From Io17-Chloro-G2 sp963663135 (GTDB lineage Bacteria > Chloroflexota > Dehalococcoidia > Lucifugimonadales > UBA3495), in NCBI GenBank assembly GCA_963663135.2, contig CAXXRM010000005.1, positions 1,736,001-1,800,000 of the forward strand: 64,000 bases of DNA, written 5' to 3'. The notes beneath the pieces were generated by a model that searched no databases, was not told the origin of the DNA, and saw only the letters and a program-made list of their open reading frames with translations. This document shows, one piece after another, positions 8,047 through 16,533 of the stretch. The position numbers and the translations under genes are program-made. Position 1 is the first letter of the stretch. Each line of letters begins with the position of its first letter.

Positions 8047-8490
8047 CTACGCGAAGCGGACGTATTCAAGTCTTATATGGCATGGTGATCCGGGCGATAC
8101 CCAGATGCAACGACCCGCTCCTTTCATCTCGTAGATCTCTTTCGCTTCTCCCACGTTCAGCAATTTGTCTGAAGCACCCCACACAGTGTCTGCGGATGAT
8201 GCCACTATTCTGTGGTGAGTCAATTCAACTTCGGCGATTTCGCCCATTTTTACATCGGCGGTAATGGTGCGGCTCTTTCCCCATTCTTCAGATTGACCCG
8301 GTCCGGTATCCCCTATCATCCCAGAACGATGTAATTTCGGCGCAGCCGGCGAATCTAGGCCGGTCAGTGTGTCAATTACGGGCCAGAAGTATGCCCGTAA
8401 CGGTCCCTGCATTCCCGATTCGGAGCTAGTCTGAGTCCTTGCCGCGGAAGGAGGATCTGCTGTACCGAAAATTCCACGATTATTGTCCAT
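8047..8490 (-). CDS. Hypothetical protein
   Basis: 147 aa. The second half (SRTITADVKMGEIAEVELTHHRIVASS ...) has alternating beta-like hydrophobicity and normal composition, so it looks like a real soluble protein; the first 50 residues are low in complexity. No ribosome binding site is seen before ATG 8490, so the true start may be internal. It lies between the cassette head and the XRE regulator. No family recognised. Confidence 0.4.
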   Translation of the reverse strand: MDNNRGIFGTADPPSAARTQTSSESGMQGPLRAYFWPVIDTLTGLDSPAAPKLHRSGMIGDTGPGQSEEWGKSRTITADVKMGEIAEVELTHHRIVASSADTVWGASDKLLNVGEAKEIYEMKGAGRCIWVSPGSPCHIRLEYVRFA

Positions 8491-8542
8491 ATTATGTAAA
8501 GCTATTAATTTGAATCACCTGATAGATGGTAACCGTCTTCAT

Positions 8543-8798
8543 GGCCAATTTGGAAGTCGGTTGACATGCAACGCAGGCTCCCGGGATCCGATCAAATACC
8601 TCGAATGTCCGAAACGAGAAAGCGCAATTGCACCCTCTTCCTCTACCATATATCTATGGACTCTAACTTTGGCCAATTTGGAAGTCGGTTGACATGCAAC
8701 GCAGGCTCCCGGGATCCGATCAAATACCTCGAATGTCCGAAACGAGAAAGCGCAATTGCACCCTCTTCCTCTACCATATATCTATGGACTCTAACTTT
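8543..8798. repeat. Exact tandem duplication, 2 x 128 bp
   Basis: 8543-8670 and 8671-8798 appear identical base for base (both begin GGCCAATTTGGAAGTCGG and end CTCTAACTTT). The duplication lies directly upstream of the XRE regulator at 8847. It must be recent, or kept identical, or an assembly artefact. Confidence 0.9.
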
Positions 8799-8846
8799 CT
8801 TGGTCATGGGGCCGGGCAATGACACTTTCAGAGTCCAGGAGCACAT

Positions 8847-9134
8847 ATGGCATCCAACGCTACTACAGAGTTTTCCAGGACTCTCAAGAGACTCAGGTCC
8901 AAGTTGGGAAAGACCAAGTATAAACTGGCCCAATACAGCGGCCTGGACGAGGCCTACGTCCTGAGACTGGAATCCGGCGAACGCCAGAATCCATCCAGAG
9001 ATACCGTCATGAAGCTCGGTCTGGCCCTGGTCGCCGATTCTGACACGGTTTCCATCCACGACGTGAACGAACTCCTCCTGGCCGGCGGCTTAGCTCCCCT
9101 CAGGGGGCGCGGCGAATCGGTCCATACCATCTGA
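8847..9134 (+). CDS. XRE-family helix-turn-helix regulator
   Basis: 95 aa; ATG 8847 follows AGGAGC. The segment LRSKLGKTKYKLAQYSGLDEAYVLRLESGERQNPSRDTVMKLGLAL is a complete HTH_3 (Cro/C1) domain with the typical recognition helix, at about residues 12-58. The C-terminal 30 residues resemble the short tails of phage-type repressors. It converges on the tyrosine recombinase gene (16 bp between stops) and is preceded by the tandem duplication. A role in controlling the integrated element is inferred from position. Confidence 0.8.
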   Translation: MASNATTEFSRTLKRLRSKLGKTKYKLAQYSGLDEAYVLRLESGERQNPSRDTVMKLGLALVADSDTVSIHDVNELLLAGGLAPLRGRGESVHTI

Positions 9135-9150
9135 TGGCCGGGAAGTCCGA

Positions 9151-10236
9151 TCACCGCTTGGACCCGGGTTGTTTGGCCCACGACCCTCTATTCCGGGAAG
9201 ACCTGCCCGCGTTCGGGTAGATCCTCCCCTTCGCCTTGTCCGGATTGAACCCGTGCCGGAACCGCCTTGACCCCTGCACATCGAACCTGTCCAGGGGCGA
9301 GAAACCCTGGCTCCTCAACGCCCCGATTTGACTCGCTATGTGCACGTAGCGTTCTACCATGGCCAGAGTGGTGTGGCCCAGATTCTGTTTGAGCAGGAAT
9401 ACGTCCCCCCCATTCAGAATGAATTGGGTGGCATAGGTGTGCCTCAGTAGGTGAGGGTGGAGCCGTGGAACTCCTGCAGCATGGGATACCCTCTCGGTGA
9501 GAGACCGCAATGCTGACGGGGACAAGGGGTATCCGTCGATGGACAAGAAAAAAGTATCCACCCCCGAGTGTGCTGGTTCACCCCGGAAGCGGTATAAGTA
9601 GTCAATGAGCGACCGCTGACAGGTTGCGCCGAAGGCAACGATACGCTCCTTGTTGCCTTTGCCCAAGACTTTGATGTACCGGTCCTCCAGATGAACGTCC
9701 CCATATTTCAGGGTCACGACCTCAGAGAGGCGGGGGCCCGTGTCCAACATAAGGGAGTAGATGGCCGTATTGCGCGCCCCGAGCAGGGTGTTCGGATTCA
9801 TGCTGGCGAAAATCTTGACCATCTCATCGGAGGTCAGGGGCTCGATCACCTTCTCACTGACCTTGGGCGGCCTCAGGTCCTTGAGCCTATGTTCTTTCGT
9901 ATATCCCCGGCGGTGAAGCCAGGCGAAGAAGGCTCGGAGCGCTCTCACCCGGTTGTTCAACGTATGGCTTGAAGCCAGGCCCCAAAGTCCCTTCCTACCC
10001 TGAAGATAGAGAATGAACTCCCGGACCTCGTCCTCCCCGAGGTGTTTCAGACCGGTTCCAATTCCCTCATCCTCAAGCCAACCTTCAAAGAGTTCCAGGG
10101 CCCCGTTGTACCACTCCACCGTCCTGGCGGACTTGCCTTCCGACCGGTTGTGGACTTCGAAGTGTCGGGTCAGGGTTTTGAGGTCTAACTTGTCCTGGTC
10201 CATGCCCCGTATCCGTGCTGTTCGTCTGGTTACCAT
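9151..10236 (-). CDS. Tyrosine recombinase / integrase (XerC/D-like)
   Basis: 361 aa. The N-terminal SAM-like core-binding domain spans about 18-110. The catalytic domain follows with Arg169 (TGPRLSE), Lys193 (GKGNKER), the HLLRH box (His262, Arg265), His288 (LGHTT) and the nucleophile Tyr297 (MVERYVH); all six positions are present, so it should be active. The C-terminal 50 residues are a basic extension. It lies about 170 bp from the 3' end of a tRNA-Arg gene, the usual arrangement for an integrase next to its attachment site. The duplicated att sequence was not found in the window, so the element boundary is inferred. Confidence 0.85.
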   Translation of the reverse strand: MVTRRTARIRGMDQDKLDLKTLTRHFEVHNRSEGKSARTVEWYNGALELFEGWLEDEGIGTGLKHLGEDEVREFILYLQGRKGLWGLASSHTLNNRVRALRAFFAWLHRRGYTKEHRLKDLRPPKVSEKVIEPLTSDEMVKIFASMNPNTLLGARNTAIYSLMLDTGPRLSEVVTLKYGDVHLEDRYIKVLGKGNKERIVAFGATCQRSLIDYLYRFRGEPAHSGVDTFFLSIDGYPLSPSALRSLTERVSHAAGVPRLHPHLLRHTYATQFILNGGDVFLLKQNLGHTTLAMVERYVHIASQIGALRSQGFSPLDRFDVQGSRRFRHGFNPDKAKGRIYPNAGRSSRNRGSWAKQPGSKR

Positions 10237-10342
10237 GGTACTTACTTGCCTCCCTTGGTGAACACTGTCTGGTAGGCAAGCAATGGGAGATAGAACCGAA
10301 AGACCGGATCAGGCAGCGTATCGGATAGGGGTTTCGGCAAAG

Positions 10343-10369
10343 AAAATGCCGCCCTTGGAGGCGGCTTTT
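10343..10369 (-). terminator. Terminator after tRNA-Arg
   Basis: Stem GCCGCC / GGCGGC with a 6-nt loop, T-rich on both sides (ATTTTCTTT on the minus strand). It lies 35 nt beyond the 3' end of the tRNA and could also act on the plus strand. Confidence 0.6.
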
Positions 10370-10404
10370 CAGGCTCAAATTGAGCCAATTCGTAGCTGTA
10401 GTGG

Positions 10405-10477
10405 CGTCCCAGACAGGATTCGAACCCGCGACCCGCTGCTTAGAAGGCAGCCGCTCTGTCCCCTGAGCTACTGGGAC
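10405..10477 (-). tRNA. tRNA-Arg (TCT anticodon)
   Basis: Read on the minus strand: acceptor GTCCCAG pairs with CTGGGAC, D-arm GCTC/GAGC, anticodon stem GCTGC/GCAGC around CTTCTAA (anticodon TCT), T-arm GCGGG-TTCGAAT-CCTGT, discriminator G. CCA is not encoded. All arms fold normally. The 3' end faces the integrase gene. Confidence 0.93.
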
Positions 10478-10657
10478 GTGAAAGGTGTTAGCGGCCCTTG
10501 TTGCCGCACGGTGGTGAAGGCTGTCTCCATCTTAAGTAGGCTCAAGTGAGGGTGTCAAGGAATACCATCGGTATTGGAGGACTGCCTGAGTCGTTGAGCA
10601 GGTCTTTCTGGAAGCAGGCAAGACCATGCCGACCGGCCAGCCCAAGTTGACCCCGGC

Positions 10658-12049
10658 TTGCTCGGCCCATACACTTCCTCAGAACCCAGTTATTTGGTCT
10701 TCACCGGCTTGACTGCGTGCCGTCAGCAGAGAACGGAGCAAGCCGGGCGTTTGGCGCTTTATTTGGAAGAATCAACCGGGACCCCCGACGTTACCGAGAC
10801 GACCGCCGCCATTTCCAACTATCGCTGGTTGGTGGTTGGGCTGTGGATGGTGGCCAGCGTTTCGGGGTTCATGGTCCTTTCTACTGTGGGCATCCTACTC
10901 CCTTCGATAAGCGAAGAGCTCAACCTATCCCCCTCCAAACAGGGACTATTGGGTTCGGCCGCCTTCTGGGGGAACATCACCCTGGCCATACCAATGACCT
11001 GGTGGACCTCAAGGTTTGGGCCGCGTGCGCTCACGGCGGTGACGCTGACATTGTCCACCGCTGCCCTGTTCCTGCAAGGTTGGGCTCCCGCCTTTGCCGT
11101 CCTCCTGCTGGGAAGGTTGGCGTTCGGGATAACCATCATCGCCCGACAGCCGGCCCGCGTGGCCCTGACCCAGCAGTGGTTTGCCGCACGGGAGTTCGTC
11201 CTAGTCAATAGTCTGTCCAACGTGCTGTTTGGGCTGGTGGTGGGCGGAGGGCTATTAACGGCCCCGCTCATTCTCGCCGCTTTCGGCGATAGCTGGCGGG
11301 CGACTCTGAATACCTTCGCCGGACTTTTCGCTGCGCTAACGATTCTGTGGATTCTCTTCGGCCGGGAAAGACGGACGGGAGAAATCCGGACTCGGGAACT
11401 GGTCCGGGACTTGAGTGTGATTAGGGGAGCGCTGCGATTCCGGGACTTGTGGATTGTGGGGCTGGGCTTTTTCGGGGCGAATCTTGCGTGGTCGGCCTTC
11501 TTGAGCTTCTATCCGTCGTTGATGTTGGACCGGTACGGCCTGGCCTTGACCTGGTCGGGAGCCATTCTAGCAGTCGGAGTCCTGGTTGGAGGGGGAGTCG
11601 GCTTGGGATTTGGCCTCATGGTTATGAAAATGGGGAACACCAACGCCCTGCTGAAGATTCTCGGCGTATTGATGGCGGCGACCTACGTAGCCATGACCTT
11701 GATTGGCAACATCCCGGTCCTGATGGCTCTTACCGTTCTGAACGGAATCGCCTGGGGATTCTGGCCGTTGCTGTTCACAGTCCCATTCCACCTGCCCAAC
11801 ATACGGCCCAGGGAGGTGGCCGTGGCCGTGGCATTTACGATGATGATGACCTCCGGCGGCGGGGCGTTGGGCCCGTTAGCTGCGGGTTTTTTGCAGGAGG
11901 CCCTGGGAGACCTGCGATTGACTCTGGCGATCATCAGCTTCACCAGTCTTTTGTTAACCGCCTCCGGATTCCTCCTGCGCACCAGCAGACAACCCCAGAC
12001 GGGAGAAAGCGGGACGGGAGAAAGCTCCGAACCCAGCCGCAGCCATTAG
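10658..12049 (+). CDS. MFS transporter
   Basis: 463 aa from TTG 10658. About 12 hydrophobic helices begin at YRWLVVGLWMVASVSGFMVL, and the first loop has the MFS-like TSRFGPRALT motif (motif A) between helices 2 and 3. The first 50 residues lack membrane character and the start is unsure: TTG 10763 would also leave helix 1 intact, and no good ribosome binding site is seen for either. The family is secondary transport of small molecules; its divergence gives no substrate. It converges with the ThDP enzyme gene. Confidence 0.8.
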   Translation: MLGPYTSSEPSYLVFTGLTACRQQRTEQAGRLALYLEESTGTPDVTETTAAISNYRWLVVGLWMVASVSGFMVLSTVGILLPSISEELNLSPSKQGLLGSAAFWGNITLAIPMTWWTSRFGPRALTAVTLTLSTAALFLQGWAPAFAVLLLGRLAFGITIIARQPARVALTQQWFAAREFVLVNSLSNVLFGLVVGGGLLTAPLILAAFGDSWRATLNTFAGLFAALTILWILFGRERRTGEIRTRELVRDLSVIRGALRFRDLWIVGLGFFGANLAWSAFLSFYPSLMLDRYGLALTWSGAILAVGVLVGGGVGLGFGLMVMKMGNTNALLKILGVLMAATYVAMTLIGNIPVLMALTVLNGIAWGFWPLLFTVPFHLPNIRPREVAVAVAFTMMMTSGGGALGPLAAGFLQEALGDLRLTLAIISFTSLLLTASGFLLRTSRQPQTGESGTGESSEPSRSH

Positions 12050-12079
12050 CGCCGTTCCGGACCGGAGCGGGCCGGAGCG

Positions 12080-13876
12080 CTACCGGGGCTGGGTAACCGT
12101 GTCGATGAGCGCCAACCGGCCTTCATTCTTGACAACGTCGATGCCGCGCTTTAACGCCGCGGCGATGTCCCCCGGCTCCAGGATCGGCCCATCCCCATAC
12201 AGGCTGAAGCTCCTGGCCAAGGTGGCAAAGTCGGTAACCGGGCCCTGAAGGTTCACGCCTACTCCTACCGTTTCCAGCGACCGCTCACGCATCCGGGACA
12301 CCGCGCTCTGGTGGCCAATGTCCTGGTAGTAAGACTGGTTGTTGAACATTACAACCAACATTGGAATCTCATGGTGGGCCGCTGTCCACATTGAGCCACC
12401 CGTGTACAGCAAGTCGCCATCCTGCTGGAAACTGACGCATAGCTTGCCGGTCCCCCGGAACGCAAGGGCCGCCCCCATCGCCACGCCCATGCCCGTGCCT
12501 GTGCCGCCGCCACCAGCAACCCACCTTTCCGGGTCGGCAACATCCCACAAGCGGCGCTCCCACCCGCTCAGGGAACCGTGAACCAACACCCAGTCCTCAT
12601 TCTTGATAGCCTCCCAGACCTCGGCCGAGAGCCTCGCGGTGGCAGTGGGTTTCTGGTCCCACCACCGTTCCTTCAAATCCTGATTGGCTCGCTGGTATAT
12701 CCCGTCGTGCATTTCCTGTACGCGAGGACGGCGGGCATCCACCCGGTGTTGCACCCCTGCGTCTTGCCCTTCGCGGCATTTGTCGCCCAGACTCTTCAAT
12801 ACTTGGGTTCCCTTGCCCAGTATCGACACATCGGTCGGCAGCAGGCGGCCGTAGCTGGTGGTCCAAGCCTTGGCGCCGTAGTCCTCCAGCCCTATGCGCA
12901 CCAGCTTTGCGTCCTCCCGTAGGAGGCTCTCAAACCTGCGGGTGTGCCCGGAACCGGCACGAGGGAGCCCGGGGGAATCGGTTGGAGACTGGGTAGCGGC
13001 CCTGGTCAACAACTGCTCCAGATTTCCTACGTCGGCGAAAATCACCAGGTCGGCGTCCTTCAGCGCGTCGGCGTTCGCTCCAGTCACGTTCATAGGATGG
13101 CTGTTGGGCAGGTTGAAAGCAGTCCCGACTTCAATGACGGGGACCGCCAGAAGCTCCGCCAGACCGGTCAGCGCATCAGAGCCGCCGGGCGTATGCCCCA
13201 AGCCTTCCACGATCAAGACCGGCCACTCGGCCTTCAAGAGGTCCGCGGCGGCTTGCTCAATGGCGTCTTCGCTACCCCAGGGCGTTGCCGGCGGTTGAAA
13301 CCTGGAGAGGTCCGGAAGCTGGAAGCCTTCGGGCAGCAGGCTCTCCTGCAGTTCGACGTCGAAACAAAGGTAAACCGGACCCCGGGGTTCCGTCATGGCG
13401 ATTTGGTAGGCTCTCAGGACCGATTCCGCCACGCTCTCCGCGCCCAGGGGTTGGTCATCCCATTTGACGTAGTCCCTGACGATTTGCGCCTGGACCTGAG
13501 CGGTATGTATCCAGTCGATCCAAGGGCGCCGGTGGGAGGCGTCCAGCGGGCCGGTGCCCCCAATGATTATCATGGGAATCTGGTTCAAGAACGCTTCGTA
13601 GATCGCCTTGCTGGCATGCTGCAACCCCACGATATTGTGCACGAGGGTCGCCTGAGGCCGCCCGGTGGCCAGGTAGTAGCCTTCACACATGGCCACCGCC
13701 AGCTCTTCATGTACGCAGGTGATCATTTCGGGGGCATGGTTGCCGCCGTAGTTGACGATAGATTCGTGGATCCCGCGGGTGGTGGCTCCAGGATTCAGAG
13801 GCGTGTAATCGACGCCCAGCCCATTCAACAACCAGACTATCAGGTCCGACACATACTCGGGTCTTCCCAATGCCAT
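12080..13876 (-). CDS. Thiamine-diphosphate-dependent enzyme, acetolactate-synthase-like
   Basis: 598 aa; ATG 13876 follows GGGAGG. The three domains of the ALS/benzoylformate decarboxylase fold are recognisable: an N-terminal PYR domain with catalytic Glu57 in VHEELA, a central domain (about 200-350), and the C-terminal PP domain with the ThDP/Mg motif QDGDLLYT...NNQSYY. A Gly-rich GGGGTGTGMG segment precedes it. Such enzymes act on 2-keto acids; the actual substrate is not clear. It sits before the DinB-like gene in the same direction with about 135 bp between. Confidence 0.85.
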   Translation of the reverse strand: MALGRPEYVSDLIVWLLNGLGVDYTPLNPGATTRGIHESIVNYGGNHAPEMITCVHEELAVAMCEGYYLATGRPQATLVHNIVGLQHASKAIYEAFLNQIPMIIIGGTGPLDASHRRPWIDWIHTAQVQAQIVRDYVKWDDQPLGAESVAESVLRAYQIAMTEPRGPVYLCFDVELQESLLPEGFQLPDLSRFQPPATPWGSEDAIEQAAADLLKAEWPVLIVEGLGHTPGGSDALTGLAELLAVPVIEVGTAFNLPNSHPMNVTGANADALKDADLVIFADVGNLEQLLTRAATQSPTDSPGLPRAGSGHTRRFESLLREDAKLVRIGLEDYGAKAWTTSYGRLLPTDVSILGKGTQVLKSLGDKCREGQDAGVQHRVDARRPRVQEMHDGIYQRANQDLKERWWDQKPTATARLSAEVWEAIKNEDWVLVHGSLSGWERRLWDVADPERWVAGGGGTGTGMGVAMGAALAFRGTGKLCVSFQQDGDLLYTGGSMWTAAHHEIPMLVVMFNNQSYYQDIGHQSAVSRMRERSLETVGVGVNLQGPVTDFATLARSFSLYGDGPILEPGDIAAALKRGIDVVKNEGRLALIDTVTQPR

Positions 13877-14012
13877 AACAATCCTCCCCGCAAAACCGCG
13901 GCGGTCTCAAATATTACCCCGACAGGACAAACGATTCGGCCGCCGGGGTTCCAGCCGCTCGCCAAGAGGGAACCGGCGGCCGCGCCTGTTTGGGTCCAAG
14001 GCGTCTACGGTT

Positions 14013-14825
14013 TCATATCATAAAGTTCATATTGGAAACGATGGTCCGACCCAACACCTGATCCCCCTCCAGACCAACTTTGCCCGCCTCGATCACTTGC
14101 TCCGGGCTCCGGCGGCCACAACACAAGCAGGTGAACGTTTCCACGTCCAGGGTCAAAACCACCGACGGGTCGGCGGGGAGTTCAATTTCTTTGGCCCGCC
14201 CGTCTTCTACGCCGATGCAAACGGTTCTCCCATCCGGTCCGGAGATACGAAAAACCACGGTGGCGCCATCCGCCGCCTGAGCCTTCTTGCCCGTGACAAA
14301 GGGCAGGGCCATGCACATGCGGTCCAGGCTGTGCCGGACGACCGGCCCTTCCATGTGCCCCGGCGTGGCAAGGGCGCGGCGCATGTCCTGCTCGTGCACC
14401 CAGGCGTCGAAGATCCGGATGCTCAGAAAGTCTCGCATCGTCCCCGGTCCTATTGGGGTGTCCATGGCCTGGTCAAAGTCCTGGGGAGCCAACGCATTCA
14501 GTAGCTGCATCCTCTCGCCGGTGACTTGAATGAACTCCTCGAGCACCGCCGAGCCCGAGGAGCTACGCCGCCAGTCCACCAGGATCTCATTGTTGCGGCC
14601 GATTTCATTTCGAATAAAGCCGGTGTCCCGCGGCAAATGGTCGGGTCTGGGCCTCCCCAGAATCGATGCCTCCGCCCCCGTTAGGTGGGAGAGTTGGTCT
14701 TGCACTGACCAACCGGGGCAATCCGTGGGCGACCGCCATTGGGCTTCGTCCAAGTCACGGCATAGGGACTGTATGGAACCCCAAACCGTCTCCATGTTGT
14801 TCACCAGGATAGAATCGCTGCTCAT
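14013..14825 (-). CDS. DinB-like / maleylpyruvate isomerase family protein
   Basis: 270 aa. The N-terminal four-helix bundle has the signature of mycothiol-dependent maleylpyruvate isomerase-like proteins: DCPGWSVQDQLSHLTGAE with a metal-ligand His, and FDAWVHEQDMRRAL with the second His and Asp/Glu ligands. The C-terminal half (about 170-265) resembles the SCP2-like domain often attached to this family. Chloroflexota are not known to make mycothiol, so a different thiol or a non-thiol function is likely. It is followed closely by the peroxiredoxin-like gene on the same strand upstream (25 bp), suggesting one transcript. Confidence 0.75.
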   Translation of the reverse strand: MSSDSILVNNMETVWGSIQSLCRDLDEAQWRSPTDCPGWSVQDQLSHLTGAEASILGRPRPDHLPRDTGFIRNEIGRNNEILVDWRRSSSGSAVLEEFIQVTGERMQLLNALAPQDFDQAMDTPIGPGTMRDFLSIRIFDAWVHEQDMRRALATPGHMEGPVVRHSLDRMCMALPFVTGKKAQAADGATVVFRISGPDGRTVCIGVEDGRAKEIELPADPSVVLTLDVETFTCLCCGRRSPEQVIEAGKVGLEGDQVLGRTIVSNMNFMI

Positions 14826-14850
14826 GCGTTTCCGGTTGTCTCCTTACGGG

Positions 14851-15354
14851 CTAATGGGGGGCTTCCCCCTCTTCTTCGCGCCGGCGGCGTTCCCGGTTAG
14901 TGATTTGGCGTATCACTTCGTCGGCTCCCATGCGGCCAACCGGACCGGAGGCGTACATCGATCCCAGCACCACGCCCCCCCGCCCCAAGAGGAACTCCGC
15001 GGGCTGAATGAAGCCTCCCCGGTCTTCGGACCACCAACCGCCAAACTTTTCCGCGTCATCCCTGGTTACACCGTAGGCAACCGGGAACGAAAGCCCGGTC
15101 GCGGCCATCTCTTGGGCATGCTCTTTGGAATCGAAGCTGGCCGCGACTACAGTGACTTCCAGCGCGTCCAATTCAGCCTTTGACTGCTCCCACTCGGCCA
15201 ACTGCCGAACGCAGTAGGGTCACCAGTGACCGCGATAGAAAAGAACCGCGGTGTAACGACTGGGGGTGCCGTCGGGAAGGCTGATAGACTCGCCGGACAG
15301 CAACTTCAGCGTGAACTGGGGAAACCGTTCCCCTTGTTGCACCTTATCTCCCAT
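14851..15354 (-). CDS. Peroxiredoxin-like candidate selenoprotein (in-frame UGA, UxxC motif)
   Basis: Read from ATG 15354 (GGAGGG 4-9 nt upstream), the frame runs MGDKVQQGERFPQF ... FYRGHW, meets TGA at 15220-15222, and continues without break as PYCVRQLAEWEQSK to a TAG-free stop at 14851. In AhpC/TSA-type proteins this position is the redox cysteine (RGxWCPxC), so UGA as selenocysteine 45 gives U45-P-Y-C48. Downstream residues (VVAAS, YGVTRDDAEKFG, RQIT) keep the thioredoxin-fold pattern to the end (167 aa), arguing against a simple nonsense mutation. A stem-loop of the bacterial SECIS kind follows the UGA. A gene caller would report only the 116-aa fragment. No sel genes lie in the window. 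Confidence 0.7.
15191..15211 (-). promoter_or_regulatory. Candidate bacterial SECIS stem-loop
   Basis: Starting 9 nt after the UGA, CGTTCGGC pairs with GCCGAGTG (8 bp, two wobble pairs) around the loop AGTTG. The loop G lies about 18 nt from the UGA, inside the range usual for bSECIS elements. The structure is small and bSECIS are poorly conserved, so this is supportive rather than proof. Confidence 0.45.
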
Positions 15355-15863
15355 GATTCCCTCCGTTCGTCGGGATCCTGCGGCGCCGTCCGACCCCGCA
15401 AACTCAAACGTGGCGCTTTCCCTGTCTTTCGGCCCATGATAACCACCAGGTCACCCGTGGGCAATCCCCGGATGTTCGGGGGCGTCCGTACGGTGGTATG
15501 GAGCATCCGGCCGGGTAGCCCTCGGCCAAGAACAGACGCCCCCCTCACGGGTCGAGGGGCCTTTTCATTGTCTACCGTTAATCCGGCCGCAGCGGGAATC
15601 CATAGCCCTTTTTTGTCGTTTGAGTACGCTCCGGTGCCCAGGGCTTGCCCACGCCTGACGTTTCCCCGTTGCCATAAGCGTGTCGGCGCAGAGAAAGGGC
15701 TCTGGATTCCCGCTGCGGCGAGAATGACGGGAGAGGCGCCCGGCGAAGACCCCGGCGCCAACGCTTTGATGAAGCCGGCTGCCACGAGTCCTCCGATTTT
15801 GGAATGCGATATCTCTGCAGGTCCCCAACAGGGCCATCGCACGCGAGGATTGGGCAATTGTTT
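15355..15863. repeat. Gene-free stretch with REP-like dispersed repeats
   Basis: No gene is seen. A small stem (CCCCTC/GAGGGG, about 15540-15566, followed by CCTTTT) may be a terminator. Two copies of a dispersed repeat in opposite orientation lie at about 15583-15613 and 15693-15730, with core GGGCTCTGGATTCCCGCTGC; a third copy is at 16940-16977. The long ORF on the minus strand is simply this repeat translated. Confidence 0.6.
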
Positions 15864-16184
15864 TCATCCCTGCCAGAAGGCGGGAGCGGGATAGCGCCAG
15901 GACCAGGGGACGAGGGAGCCAAGGAGGTCTTCGCGGTCGGGGAGGATGTTTTTGACCCGGCACCTCTCGAGGTATTTATGGACCGCCATGAAGGATGGGA
16001 GCCGGAAGCCGGCGGAGACCACCTGTTGGATAAAGGCATGGGGCTGGGGTGGTGGTTGGCCGCCGGCGCGGACCACCAACGATTGGAGGTAGAACTCCTC
16101 GGATAACCGGCGGAGCCGGACGACGGCAAGTTCCTGGGCCAGGGTTCGTTGGAGGGCGCGGACGCGGGCTCTTAGGGCACGCAT
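15864..16184 (-). CDS. Small hypothetical protein of a decayed element
   Basis: 106 aa; ATG 16184 follows GAGGTG at about 9 nt. An Arg-rich N-terminal helix is followed by EEFYLQSLVVRAGG and YLERCRVKNILPDREDLLGSLVPW. The composition is that of a genuine protein. It lies 16 bp after the remnant at 16201-16533 and is surrounded by repeats, so it may be part of a small mobile unit. No family recognised. Confidence 0.4.
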   Translation of the reverse strand: MRALRARVRALQRTLAQELAVVRLRRLSEEFYLQSLVVRAGGQPPPQPHAFIQQVVSAGFRLPSFMAVHKYLERCRVKNILPDREDLLGSLVPWSWRYPAPAFWQG

Positions 16185-16200
16185 TAGGCAATCACCTCAT

Positions 16201-16533
16201 TTACTTGATGGAGTGTTGGTACTTGACGGAGCGCTGGGCGTTGGAGAGTGCAACAGCGTCTTCCAGGTCCTGGATATCCTTCTTGAGTTTCCCGGTCTCG
16301 CAAACCCGGACGGCGAAAGACATGGCGTAGCGGGGGCCTGAGCTAAAGAAGGGGCGGAGGCCATGACGGGCAAGACGGCCTGTTGGCGGTGGTAGAGGTT
16401 GGAATTTTCGATCCGCCGGACATTTCCGGACAATTCCGGACATTCTGCCCCGGTGTCGGACTGGCGAGACGACGGGTTGCCGAGTGGATGGGGCCGTTGG
16501 GGGTTGGCACGGTTTTTGGTCATCAGGCGCCAT
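16201..16533 (-). pseudogene. Remnant of a small helix-turn-helix gene
   Basis: The frame contains RQQAVLPVMASAPSLAQ, alignable with CQAQTLPVLAVPPSLSQ of the remnant at 27161-27324, but the helix-turn-helix that follows there is lost here to a frame change. The last 40 codons (KLKKDIQDLEDAV) would form a coiled coil. It looks like a broken copy of the small HTH protein that travels with the repeats nearby. Confidence 0.35.

Noticed and set aside
8047..8490. Antitoxin partner of the XRE regulator
   Set aside because: Position is suggestive but the protein has no toxin or antitoxin motif and lies beyond the tandem repeat on the other strand.
12944..14023. 359-codon open frame antisense to the ThDP enzyme
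   Set aside because: No ribosome binding site, no recognisable motif, and fully opposite a well-supported gene.
14851..15201. 116-aa ORF as a complete gene
   Set aside because: Starting at 15201 would lack the redox motif and has no ribosome binding site; read-through of the UGA from 15354 explains the locus better.
15306..15857. 183-codon minus-strand frame
   Set aside because: It is mostly REP-like repeat translated (AAAGIQSPF, PAAAGL) and overlaps the selenoprotein start.
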